Position numbers and translations under genes: made by a program
Assembly (NCBI GenBank): GCA_018398765.1
Contig: JAHBMJ010001793.1
Span: 1 to 26,020 of the forward strand
DNA length: 26,020 nt
Direction: 5' to 3'
From: Chromera velia
Lineage: Eukaryota > Sar > Chromeraceae
Notes under the pieces: generated by a model
Seen by the model: the letters and a program-made list of their open reading frames with translations, nothing else
Told to the model about the DNA's origin: nothing
Databases searched by the model: none
Shown: positions 8,519 to 16,800 of the stretch, piece by piece
Layout of the letters: the number at the start of each line of letters is the position of its first letter
Numbering within the stretch: position 1 is the first letter of the stretch

Positions 8519-11500
8519 CCTCTCTCTCGAATCTCTCTCGTCTTCTCTCTCTATCTCTCTCGTCCTCTCTTGCCCTTCCCCTTTTTCTCTGCTTATTTTT
8601 TCTCTCTTTTTGCAGTTTCTTTCTTTTTTCACTGCTCCGTTTCTTCTTTTTTTTTTTTTACCTTTTTTTTTGTTTTTTTATGATTGAAAAAGCCTCTTTT
8701 TTTATGCAGCCTGTGAGTTCTGCGTGCAACAAAAACAGTCAGAGGTGGACCTAGAGCTGGACTTACTGCGGCGGTGAGGGTGTTTTTCATGCGGTCAACT
8801 TCCTCGAGCCTGGCGTTGATTGTAAACAGGAACAGGCAACAAAGAAGTATCACTGTATCAAATGCAGTCTCATAGATAGACTATGTGCTCTTCTTTTTTT
8901 CTGTCCTTTTTCTTCGTTTCTCTTACAGACAGAGAGACCGACAGACCGACAGACCGACCGACAAACAGACCGACAAACAGACCGACAGACCGACCGACAA
9001 ACAGACCGACAGACCGACAGACAGACCGACCGACCGACAGACAGACAGACAGAGAGGCAGACAGAGTCTGACCTACAGTAACTATACGTTCTGTTTTTTT
9101 CTTTTTTATTTTTTCTTTTTTCTTTTCTCTTTGATATTCGCAGACAGACAGATAGAGACGGACAGACAGACACACAAACAAACAGACAGACAGACAGACA
9201 GACAGAGTCTTACCTACTATACGTTCTGTTTTTTTCTGTCTTATGGAATTTTTATATAAGGCCCCAGGATGACGTACCTGTGGCACACTGATTGCGTTTT
9301 CGTGCGCTTTTAGAACTTGTTGTTGGACAGCGGGTTCCATCACGGCGAAATGATTCATGAGTCCTGAGAGACTCCAAGCGCATTCAGCAGGGCAATTTTT
9401 CATGCCATTCCATGCAGGGGCACTTCACCTGCAAGAGACGGTGTATATATAGTAACTTTCAAAGAAGTTTCAAGGTGCTGTGAAGTGGGCAAGAGAACGT
9501 GCCGACGTACCTGTCCCCCAGTCTGCACGAGCATGTGGGCAAAGACTCCTGTGGAAATGTACGTGTTGAAACACTTGAGACAGAATTCGGACTCCGGCTT
9601 GCTACTGGGGCAGGGTATCATCGGGGTGGTTCTGCTGTCATGGCAGACCGAACACTTCAGACTCTCCTCACTCGAGGTCATCGTGTACCTTTCACCTCTC
9701 TCACAAGCTTGTGTTCCGCCCAACCGGACCACGGATCTGAGCAATGAAGGCAAGGCAAAACTCCCAGCCACAAACAAACCTATATAGCTCAATTCTCGAT
9801 CTGTTGTTCAGAAGCACACCGAAAGAAAGGCAAGAAAGACCACAGAATTTGACAAAAAGAAAACTAGCCAACCCACCCGAACAAAAAAAGGTGAACAACC
9901 AACAGCACAGCCAAACACGATAAGAAAAAATAGACGCAAGAGGGAACCACGCATGCATGCGCACACGTGTGTCTGCAGTCACCTGCCTGAAATTGAGGTC
10001 CTCCACGCCCCAGTCGATGTGGAGGCTCCCAGTTCCACTCCCAGGAGGACTCGCACCAGGAACCTGAGGACCCTCTCCATGCATCTGCATCTGCCCCCCC
10101 GACTGCCCCCACCCGGAGGAATTCCACGCAGCAGCAGCAGCACTCTCGCCGCGCGCTTCAGGCTCCCGAGCCCTTGCAGGCAACACAAAGACTTGGCCCT
10201 GCAGACAGACAGGCAGGCAGGCAGGGGGAGGGGAGGGAGACAAGACAAGATCAGATCAGAGGGGAGGGGGGAGGGAAAGGACACAAGGGAGAAAGGAAGG
10301 AGGAAAATAAGGACAGAAAGGAGTTCACTGCTAGCATCAACACACCCACTACTTTCTGCAAGACCTACGCAAGCTCAAAACGTGCAAGGAAAGAAAGAGG
10401 ACAGGAATTCAAGATACGCCACGCGGACAAAGAGACACCAGTCCTCAGGCTGCATGCCACATGAATTCCACAAGAACTTGTGCCCCTCTCCTCTCCTCTT
10501 TCTATCTTTCTGAACACGAGCGCACCTACCGTCACAGGGTCGTTGTAGAGTTCCACGACGTGGGGAATCCTCGTCAGGGCCCCCTGCAGTCCCGACTCGT
10601 CGAAGTCAAAGAACATGCATGCAGGAAATCAAAAGGAAGAAGGGGAGAGAAGCAAAATAGCCTTATGTCATCTTTGAAAAGGAAGCAGATAGGCACGAAG
10701 GCAGTTAGGGGAAGAAATTCCTTCCGAAGTCTTCACCCTGCAGTGTTCAGCACATCCATCCAACGACGGTCCGACCGACCTGGCAGCAGGAAAGCGGGCC
10801 TGGTAGAAATCCTCATAAGCCTTCTCGAGATACATGAGTTCTACTCGCCCGCCCTGCACGCAACGGATGGCATTTGTGCGCGTTTCCATGCGCGTACTTG
10901 AAGGTGAGTGTATGGACGCGAGTGAGGATGTGTGTGTTTGTGGCCTCACTGAACAGCCATCGTCTCTCTGTCACATACGCTGACCTGCACACTTGCGCGA
11001 ACATCCGTCTACAAAATGGGCAACGGGAGCAAAAAGGCAGAAACGAGGGAAGTGGATGAAGTCAAGTATTCACTCTTGGGGAGTTGAAGCCAGAAGGAGA
11101 AAGGACAACTTTTGCGCTCTGAGTGAGTCTAACGAAGGAGCCAAATTTCTCTTGCGTCCTCAGCGCCTGGAGAAAACGAAAAAGAGAACATGCTCCATGC
11201 CTTTCGTATTTTTCTACAAGAAGGCATGATGATTCTTTTTTGAACAAGATGGTAAGGAGACTGCGAAGAAAGCTCAATACAGTGAACGAACGCAGAGAAG
11301 TGAAAAGCTGGAACACACACACACACACACACACACATACAGGCAGGCAGGCAGGCAGGCAGGCAGGCTACATGGTTTCTTTCCCTCCTTTTTTTCATGA
11401 ACACAAGAGACGAAAAGAAAGAAAGCAACAAAGGCAAAAGAACATCACGACAACTCAGGCAAAGACACCGCCAGACAGTCAGTCAGAGAGACACAAACAC

Positions 11501-11771
11501 AGACAGAGACAGACAGGCACCATACCGGCATTGATGAGATCATCTTGTGGAGGTTGGAGAGGAACTGCATCCGGGAGGCCACCATGCCGCCCTCCCTCTG
11601 CATGGGCTCTACGGGCCCCGGGCCTCCTCCACCTCCGGGAGCCAGCACCCCCCCTGCAGGATGGAAAGGGAAAGGGAAACAGAGAGAGAGTCGAAGACAG
11701 GCAAGTACAAAAAGGGACCACCGCTCAGGTGCATCCAGACAGGCACCCACACTGCCTTGTCTTCCACATGC

Positions 11772-11808
<37 letters not shown>

Positions 11809-12453
11809 GTCGCTACTTGTGTACAACACAGACCTTCGCTTGATGACAGACGCGAAAAAAACAAATAGAAAGCACAAAAAGATTCATACAAGTAATCTGG
11901 ACAGTTAAAACGGCGGCATCCACGCTCTCTCTACCCCCTCCCCCCCCTCTCTCTCTACCCACACAACCGCGACCACGCACACCCACCCACCCGGTGGTCC
12001 CTGGGGGCCTCCCGGAAAGCCTAGTCCCGGGGGAAGTGGATCACTGAAGGTTGAAGGGGGCCCACTGGACCCAGGCATGGACCCCGGCATGCCCCCCATT
12101 GGCGGGGGGACGTCAGAGGGCCCAGGAAACCCGCCTCCCGGCCCTTGCCAGGGAGGATTGTTGGGAGGTGGGAAGCCTCCCGGGGGGGGTCTGCTGGGCC
12201 CGGGGGGGGGGCCGGCATCTCGTGGGGGAGGATCGAACGGCCCCCCTGGCCCAGGAGGAGGTGGATTGAGGTAGAGTTCCGGCAGTCTCTGTAGGGCTCC
12301 TCCCCGCCCCCCTGAGGGGATGAAGGGCTCCCTCAGCAGACGCACAGTGGTGGGCACAGACGTTTGTATGCCTTCCAATTGCAGTTGGGTGTGCTGAAGA
12401 GATACCCGACTAATGTGTCGTCAATGGCCTGGAGTGTGGAGTCGAGCTGCATC

Positions 12454-12504
<51 letters not shown>

Positions 12505-13320
12505 GGAGGGGGAGAGAGAGAGGNGAGAGAGAGAGAGAGAGAGAGGAGACAACAGGGCTTCAAACGAGCTACAAAGGTCAAAGAACAAAGAACAGACAGG
12601 CACGCAGAGGCCGAATGCTTACAGAAAGACGAGGCAAAGTGAGGAGGTGCACATTGAATCATCAGATACTTCAGATTTCCACATGAAATGAAGTGAAATG
12701 CTGAAAGAGACAGACTCTAGAAGCGCAGCAGAGCCCATGCAAACGGCCGGCCTGACTGACGTCTCGCTGATTGCCGCACGCAATTTTGACTGAGAGCGGA
12801 GAGCCAGAAGGAACGTCCTTCGAGTCCCATCCACCCTCAAAACTCAGCTGCTGGCAGTTGCCTGCATCCATCCATGCATGCAGACGCAACGAACAGCACA
12901 GGATGCAAACAGATTCTCGTATGATACCGACTGGATCTCCCTGCATTGTCCTCCTCTCTCACCCCTTTCACGCTCAGCTTCTCACTCCGGCACATCTTTC
13001 CGGGTAGGCTGGAAGGACAAAAACAAAGAGCTCTTCTTGCTGTTCGCCCGCACAAAGCGGCACAAAGCCACGGGAGACAAGGCTCAAAGGGGCTTTCTGG
13101 CACCAATAACTTTCTCCTGCACACTGTCTACCTACCGAGCTTTTTGAGGCTTCTAGACGTCTCCCCTCCCTTCCCGATCTTCTAGAATTCCCTTCACGTT
13201 TACGTCTTTGGGAAAGGACTCAAGGTCAATGAAGAAAGTTCCGGCCGACGGGCCAGGGGGGGGTCCTCTGGGAGGTGGCTGGTCGTGTGGGTGCAAAGAC
13301 GAGTGGACAAGGAACGGCAT
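7326..13320 (-). CDS. Whole gene: proline-rich, RING-like zinc-binding, coiled-coil protein (about 12 exons)
   Basis: Composite model read from 13320 down to TAA at 7326-7328. Order of parts: Met start and Pro-rich lead; Cys-containing segment; Pro/Gly-rich exon; helical segments; Ala/Gly-rich exon; a cysteine-paired zinc-binding region like RING or the first RING of RBR ligases; then a long helical, probably coiled-coil region and a C-terminal tail. The order zinc finger then coiled coil resembles TRIM-type ubiquitin ligases, so an E3 ligase or scaffold role is possible but not shown: the expected RING His and the C7-x2-C8 pair are not clearly present. Most exon lengths agree with their splice phases. 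Unresolved points: the junction between the first exon and 12861; the junction 9278 to 8809 (phase mismatch); and an apparent one-base insertion at 9396-9400. Transcribed divergently from the SET gene across 533 bp. Confidence 0.6.
7735..8012. repeat. Pyrimidine tract: (TTCC)n, (TTTC)n, (TTCG)n
   Basis: Lies in the intron between 8030 and 7624; on the coding strand it is purine-rich (GGAA, GAAC). CTTCCTTCGTGC repeats three times near 7865-7925. Long Phe/Leu/Ser open frames are artefacts. Confidence 0.9.
8030..8276 (-). CDS. RING-like gene, coiled-coil exon
   Basis: Acceptor TATTCTGCAG at 8277, phase 0; donor CTGG|GTCAGC after 8030, phase 1; 247 nt fits. 82 residues starting EKTVDADEEAAKRH and ending TRIEEPL, strongly amphipathic and rich in Lys, Ala, Glu and Leu with one Cys. 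Predicted helical coiled coil by eye from spaced hydrophobics (LFGKVAGRARELHQTLSGL). Confidence 0.72.
8284..8690. repeat. Compound microsatellite (TATG)n(TG)n(TC)n(TTTC)n
   Basis: Directly upstream, on the coding strand, of the acceptor at 8277: it forms most of that intron. Confidence 0.93.
8767..8809 (-). CDS. RING-like gene, small helical exon
   Basis: Strong donor GCCGCA|GTAAGT and acceptor ATCAACGCCAG. Reads LEEVDRMKNTLTAA in phase 2 to 0, joining smoothly to the next exon's EKTVDADEEA. An alternative acceptor at 8853 would give an 86-nt exon in phase 1. Neither matches the phase leaving 9278, so an exon or base is probably missed. Confidence 0.55.
8884..9237. repeat. Triplicated unit: T-rich block plus ACAGAGTCTNACCTAC plus (GACA/CCGACA)n
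   Basis: Segments at about 9059-9102 and 9201-9237 share GACAGAGTCT, ACCTAC and TATACGTTCTGTTTTTTTCT; a more diverged one lies near 8884-8925. Each is flanked by a GACA-type array. On the coding strand the shared part ends in GTAG|GTAAGAC or GTAG|GTCAGAC, that is a splice-donor-like word leading into (TGTC)n. Confidence 0.75.
9278..9428 (-). CDS. RING-like gene, exon with second Cys pair (apparent one-base frameshift)
   Basis: Acceptor CCGTCTCTTGCAG at 9429 and donor CCACAG|GTACGT after 9278 are both excellent. Entering in phase 0 it reads VKCPCMEWHE and then meets TGA within 15 codons; skipping one A of the A5 run (T5 on + at 9396-9400) gives CPAECAWSLSGLMNHF and an open frame to the donor. 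151 nt observed, 150 would be in phase. Either an assembly or sequencing error or a disabling mutation. Confidence 0.55.
9511..9736 (-). CDS. RING-like gene, zinc-binding exon
   Basis: Superb acceptor TTGCCTTCATTGCTCAG at 9737 (phase 2) and donor GGACAG|GTACGT (phase 0); 226 nt fits. Contains SLKCSVCHDS, then PC ten residues on, FCLKCFNTYIS, and, across the next junction, KCPC. Spacing C-x2-C-x10-C-x9-C-x2-C-x22-C-x-C resembles RING or RBR RING1 but lacks an obvious ligand His. A single-metal or atypical finger is possible. To enter in phase 2 the previous exon needs a GC donor (see 9987). Confidence 0.65.
9987..10198 (-). CDS. RING-like gene, Ala/Gly/Gln-rich exon
   Basis: Acceptor CTGTCTGTCTGCAG preceded by (CTGC)n; phase 0. 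Reads GQVFVLPARAREPEARGE, then an Ala run, a Gly/Gln-rich low-complexity part and GTGSLHIDWGVEDLNF. Ends either at TTTCAG|GCAGGT (a GC donor, phase 2, matching the next exon) or at GGCAG|GTGACT (9983, phase 0, not matching). An alternative frame is also open, but the IDWGVEDLNF frame agrees with the upstream phase. Confidence 0.6.
10530..10583 (-). CDS. RING-like gene, 54-nt exon
   Basis: Acceptor TCGGGACTGCAG and donor GTGACG|GTAGGT. Eighteen residues, GALTRIPHVVELYNDPVT, phase 0 to 0. The open frame continues upstream through the acceptor (FDFDESGLQ), so the exon could be longer. Confidence 0.6.
10737..10853 (-). CDS. RING-like gene, helical exon
   Basis: Acceptor CCGTTGCGTGCAG; begins GGRVELMYLEKAYEDFYQAR. 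Modelled to donor TGCAGG|GTGAAG (39 codons, phase 0 to 0). An earlier donor GCCAG|GTCGGT exists but leaves phase 2, which does not match the next exon. Confidence 0.6.
11313..11370. repeat. (CA)n followed by (GGCA)n
   Basis: Within the intron between 11526 and 10853; on the coding strand (TGCC)n then (TG)n. Confidence 0.93.
11526..11653 (-). CDS. RING-like gene, Gly-rich to helical exon
   Basis: Acceptor TTTCCATCCTGCAG inside a G7 run; phase 1 in, donor ATGCCG|GTATGG phase 0 out, 128 nt fits. Reads GVLAPGGGGGPGPVEPMQRE then SRMQFLSNLHKMISSMP. The phase matches both neighbours. Confidence 0.68.
11771..11809. repeat. (CAGA)n
   Basis: In the intron upstream of the exon at 11653; coding strand (TCTG)n. 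Confidence 0.93.
11991..12393 (-). CDS. RING-like gene, proline/glycine-rich exon
   Basis: Acceptor GGTATCTCTTCAG at 12394, phase 0; donor CCACCGG|GTGGGT, phase 1; 403 nt fits. Begins HTQLQLEGIQTSVPTTVRLL, then LPELYLN and about 90 residues of Pro/Gly-rich sequence (PPPPGPGGPFDPPP, GFPPPNNPPW). Likely disordered, a candidate SH3, WW or profilin ligand. The DNA is GC-rich and this frame alone is open throughout. Confidence 0.7.
12453..12545. repeat. (CA)n(GA)n with one ambiguous base
   Basis: CA 12453-12480 then GA to 12545; base 12524 is N. It lies upstream, on the coding strand, of a second possible acceptor GTGTGGATGCAG. Confidence 0.95.
12761..12861 (-). CDS. RING-like gene, Cys-containing exon
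   Basis: Acceptor GCATGGATGGATGCAG at 12862, phase 1; donor CGAGAC|GTCAGT, phase 0; 101 nt fits. Reads NCQQLSFEGGWDSKDVPSG then SVKIACGNQRD, reminiscent of a disulphide-bonded module but not assigned. Confidence 0.5.
13204..13320 (-). CDS. RING-like gene, putative first exon
   Basis: ATG at 13318-13320; 39 codons MPFLVHSSLHPHDQPPPRGP... ending IDLESFPKD before donor AAAGAC|GTAAAC. This Met is the natural start, with the divergent intergenic region behind it. An internal acceptor-like CTCCCAG at 13268 would give a shorter internal exon instead. The junction to 12861 needs phase 1 but this exon leaves phase 0; a 13-nt micro-exon at 13104-13116 could reconcile them but is speculative. Confidence 0.5.
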
Positions 13321-13853
13321 ACGGGTGAATATACGATTATATATATGTATACATGTATACGTATACGATTATATATATGTATACATGTATACGCCCTTTT
13401 GCTTTGCCCTCTGCATGTGCAGCATGCATTGTGCAGCTGTGCATGTAGCTCAGAAAAGGAGGCGGCGCCCCCGCGGGCGCTTATATTAATAGCAGGTCGC
13501 CGAAACATGCATGCGCAAATTAACACTTAATTTTAATTCCATGCATGCATGCGCGCCAACAAAATCTTTGCCTGTATACGTATCGCGGTATATAGGTTTT
13601 TCACATTATAGCTATGGACTGCATGCATGCAGAATTGCACGTACGATGCAGGTATACGGTTGCTCGATCAATCGATTGCCTTAATTATAATTATAATTCA
13701 TTCTTCACTCATCGATCATTCATATAGAATCTTGCTCCGAAATCTGCTGACCGCGTCTTCCAACACGTAGAGAGACAAGTGCAAGGGAAATGAGAGAGGA
13801 GCTAGAAGCAACGGAAGGTGTCTCGATAAGACTGTGTATCTAATCAAGTCAAG
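13321..13853. promoter_or_regulatory. Divergent intergenic region, probable bidirectional promoter
   Basis: 533 bp between the minus-strand ATG at 13320 and the SET ATG at 13854. It contains a perfect 32-bp tandem repeat, repeated ATGCATGC/TGCATGCA words (near 13420, 13507, 13541, 13620), a GC hairpin GCGCCC-CCGC-GGGCGC near 13463, and an AT-rich ATTATAATTATAATT near 13683. TGCATGC is a known binding word for some apicomplexan ApiAP2 factors; relevance here is an inference. Confidence 0.5.
13331..13394. repeat. 32-bp tandem duplication containing the palindrome GTATACATGTATAC
   Basis: ATACGATTATATATATGTAT... repeated at 13331 and 13363 with only the last base differing; each unit contains the perfect 14-bp palindrome GTATACATGTATAC. 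Lies within 75 bp of the minus-strand start codon. Confidence 0.9.
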
Positions 13854-15467
13854 ATGCAAGCGGTCCTTTCCCTGGCCGTCATTTGTTTTCTCTTTGGATT
13901 TGTTGCGTGCGACTGGGGTCTTCTGAGCGATTACGTCGCTGAGGTCTCAAAGGACCCAAACGGTTTCGTGCATGGAGACATCAGTCTTGGGACTGTCCCG
14001 TGCGGGCAGAAGGGGAAGGAGTTGAGAGGTGTAAAGGCCCTAGGGCCGATTGAAAAAGGGACTGAGGTATTGTCGATTCCCTTGAATTTCACCCTCTACA
14101 CGAGTGACTTGTATTGGGACGAAGACAAATTTGGAAAGATCGGAAATTTGTTTCAAGGCAAAAACTCCGATGAAATCGACTTTGCCTCAAAATTGTCTGT
14201 CATTTTGCATCAAGTCAAGAAGACATGAGAACCGGCATGGGCCCTTGGTTACATTCATAGCCTCATGAGCATGGAGGAGTTGAAGATGAGTCATCCGATG
14301 TATGCTCCTGCTGAAGTTCTGGACAGATACTATAGCCTGGAAGTGGGGTGGAGGACGAAGGAGATGAAGAGAACCGCAGAGAAGCACTACTTAGAGTTGA
14401 TGATGAGGCTCCTTGCTTCAAATAGCACCGACGTCTTGCAAGACTTCACTTTTGACGAATACCTCTGGGGCACTGTGTCCGCAAAGAGTCGGGCTTTCAC
14501 TCTGGGCGAATTTGGAGACATCGCAGATGAGAAGGGGGGGTTGGTGCCAGTGATCGATATGATCAACAACCGTAACCGTCGTAATTTGGACTGGTGGTGG
14601 GATACAAAGACTGAAAGCATGAAGGTTAGCGCGCTCAGAGACATCATGGAGGGTGAAGAGCTGACTATTCGATATCACCCGCGTGCCGACAACGCGTACC
14701 TGGCATTCCAGTTTGGATTTGTTCTTGACAAGAATGAGTCGGCAACATCGGCATTTATGCCGATGGCGAAAATACCAGAGGAGAAGTGCGAGCTGCTCTG
14801 TCAGCATGTGGAAGCTGACATGAAAATTATTCAAGTGGATGCGGAGGGGGGTGGGAGGGAAACAGAGAGCGCGACGCCACCAGAAATCTTACGGTTGTTC
14901 GTTGTTGTAGCAGACGAAATGTGCAAATGTTCCTGCGAAAGATGCAAAAAGAAATTGCAGGACAAAACAACTTTTTGCGGGAGGCGGGCAGATGCGGCCG
15001 CAAGCTCGGTAATTAGCGGGTTTTCAACCATCTGCAGTGAATGTGCAGAAATGATCGCAGACCCCTATGTTCGAAGTACGCTGTCCTGGTGGAAGATGCC
15101 CGCTTGCCAACCTTGTGAGGCTGCACTAACGGCGGCCTGCACTCCTGCAGTAGCGGCAGTAGACGTCTCCTGCCTTGGGTGTGAGACTGAGGCAGAAGCC
15201 TTCTGCCAGGATGTCATTCGACGTCTTTTCAGCTCGATGTCAGCACTTGTGGAGGACCACCCACCTCATGCAGTGCCATCGGGAGGCGCGTCTCACTCCC
15301 TTTTCCGTTCACCAGCAAACTTTAGCATCAGCACAGAGGGACAGGAAACACCTGTATCGAACAACACGCATTGTGGGACCCTTCCCTTAAGGGATCGGGA
15401 AGAAGAAGCGGCGGGAGGACAGATAGAGGTCCAAACGTGCAGTCAAGCATCGAGGCCTCAGAGTTGA
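13854..15467 (+). CDS. SET-domain protein-lysine methyltransferase (SETD3/Rubisco-LSMT type), in-frame TGA at codon 125
   Basis: Single uninterrupted frame of 538 codons except TGA at 14226-14228. N-terminal signal peptide MQAVLSLAVICFLFGFVACD. SET motifs: GTVPCGQKGKELRGVKAL...GPIEKGTEVLSIP near residues 45-75; LVPVIDMINN near 230 (the usual DxxNH has Asn for His); GEELTIRYH near 268; DNAYLAFQFGF near 279 (the usual YGF is FGF). PPEILRLF near 343 resembles the start of the LSMT substrate-binding region, then about 130 Cys-rich residues. Family members methylate lysine or histidine in soluble proteins using S-adenosylmethionine; a secretory leader suggests ER, extracellular or plastid (via bipartite targeting) location. 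The TGA sits where homologs have a conserved W-x-Y-I-x-x-L helix (here PAWALGYIHSL follows), so an intron is unlikely. One change from GGA, CGA or AGA would create it: error, recent pseudogene or recoding. Intronless, unlike its neighbours. Confidence 0.88.
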
Positions 15468-15599
15468 CTCCGTAACATGGATCGATCAAGGGACGATGAT
15501 GTGATACGATAATTATCGAATAGTGAACCGTCAGATGAACGGCAGTTAGTGAGATTCCAAGGATTCAGTAGACTCGCCACCTGCCTGCACTAGCATCTT
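15468..15599. other. Short 3' flank of the SET gene
   Basis: Unique sequence with GATACGATAATTATCG (a near-palindrome near 15502). No AATAAA-type signal stands out. Confidence 0.4.
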
Positions 15600-15815
15600 C
15601 CTTCCTTCCTTCCTTCCTTCCTTCCAGCTGATGCCTGTCTAGCTCTTCAGCTCTTTTCTTTCTCTACGTCCTTCTCTCATTCTTTCTTTTGCTTCCTTCC
15701 TTCGTTCTTTCTGTCATTTTTCAACTTTTTTTCTGTCTGTGTCTGTCTGTCTATCTGTCTGTCTGTCTGTCTGTCTGTCTTTCTTTCTTTCTTTCCTTCT
15801 TTCTTTCTCTCTCTC

Positions 15816-15863
<48 letters not shown>

Positions 15864-15907
15864 TCTTTCTCTCTCTCTCTTTCTTTCTCTCTCTCTTTTG
15901 CTCTCTT

Positions 15908-15972
<65 letters not shown>

Positions 15973-16076
15973 GTCTTCTTTTCTTTCCTTCTTTCCTTCC
16001 TTTCTTTCCTTTCCTTTCCTTTCCTTTCTTTCCCTCCTTCCTCCCTCCCTCCTTTCTTTCTTTCTTTCTTTGTTTG
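15600..16076. repeat. Long pyrimidine tract
   Basis: (TTCC)n, (TCTG)n, (TC)n, (TTTC)n and (TTTCC)n blocks, almost purely C/T on the + strand. Potential triplex or H-DNA former. Open frames are repeat artefacts. Confidence 0.95.
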
Positions 16077-16079
16077 TCT

Positions 16080-16800
16080 TGCACTTTCTGTCTGATTTGA
16101 ATTCTATTTCTGTCATGCTTTTTTCCGCGTTCTTTTTATTATGTTGAATCCAATTTATACAGTAACTCTAAGTTGAATTGTACAACTAGTAAATACTTAT
16201 ATTATTACTCTAAATGGATTGAAAAGAATTCAATTAAACAATATAAAAGTAAACTGCTTCCCGTTGTCACTGAACTTGAAGCCTGAGAGCACTTACAACT
16301 AGTAGAATAAAATTTCGTTGTAATTTTATAGTGTTTATAGGTATTTCAGGCTTTTAATTTATCAATTACAGCTTAGAACAAGACTTCAAATTATATACAA
16401 AACTTGAAGCATAATACTGAGCATTGAATGACTCGCCGGATTGATTATTGTTGTCTACCTAGGCTATACATTATTATGATGTTTTCAATGTAATTCAATT
16501 TAAAATATACTAACAATGTAATTTAATTTAAAATATACTAAAAGTAGAAATACGTCTGCCACGGGCCGGGGGTCTTCATATTGAACCCTGGATTAAACTT
16601 GGGGCGCACTACTACCAGGAGCCGCAACGGATCTGAGCGGAGACAAAAAACTCTTCCAAGATCAAATCAGCCGAATGCTCCCTGTCTCGCCAAGAACGGC
16701 ATACAAGAAAACATCGTCTGATCGATTCTTCCCATTTCCTTGATCGATCGACTTCACTTCACGATTCTTTTTTTTCTGCAAGGGGGTGAGCAAGGTCTTC
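16080..16800. other. AT-rich spacer between the SET gene and the minus-strand CCP gene
   Basis: Low-GC sequence similar in character to 1480-5130, returning to mixed composition near 16550. No gene found. CAACTAGTA occurs at about 16183 and 16297. Confidence 0.5.
16487..16542. repeat. 28-bp tandem duplication
   Basis: AATGTAATTCAATTTAAAAT... (16487-16514) repeats at 16515-16542 with two substitutions. Confidence 0.88.

Noticed and set aside
12394-12446. Exon beginning LDSTLQAIDDTLVGYLF on the minus strand
   Set aside because: Attractive sequence with an acceptor, but it cannot enter the proline-rich frame (53 nt, wrong phase, TAG in the needed frame); the inner acceptor at 12394 fits all phases.
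15677-16147. Leu/Phe/Ser and Lys/Glu/Arg open frames
   Set aside because: Translations of a pyrimidine tract.
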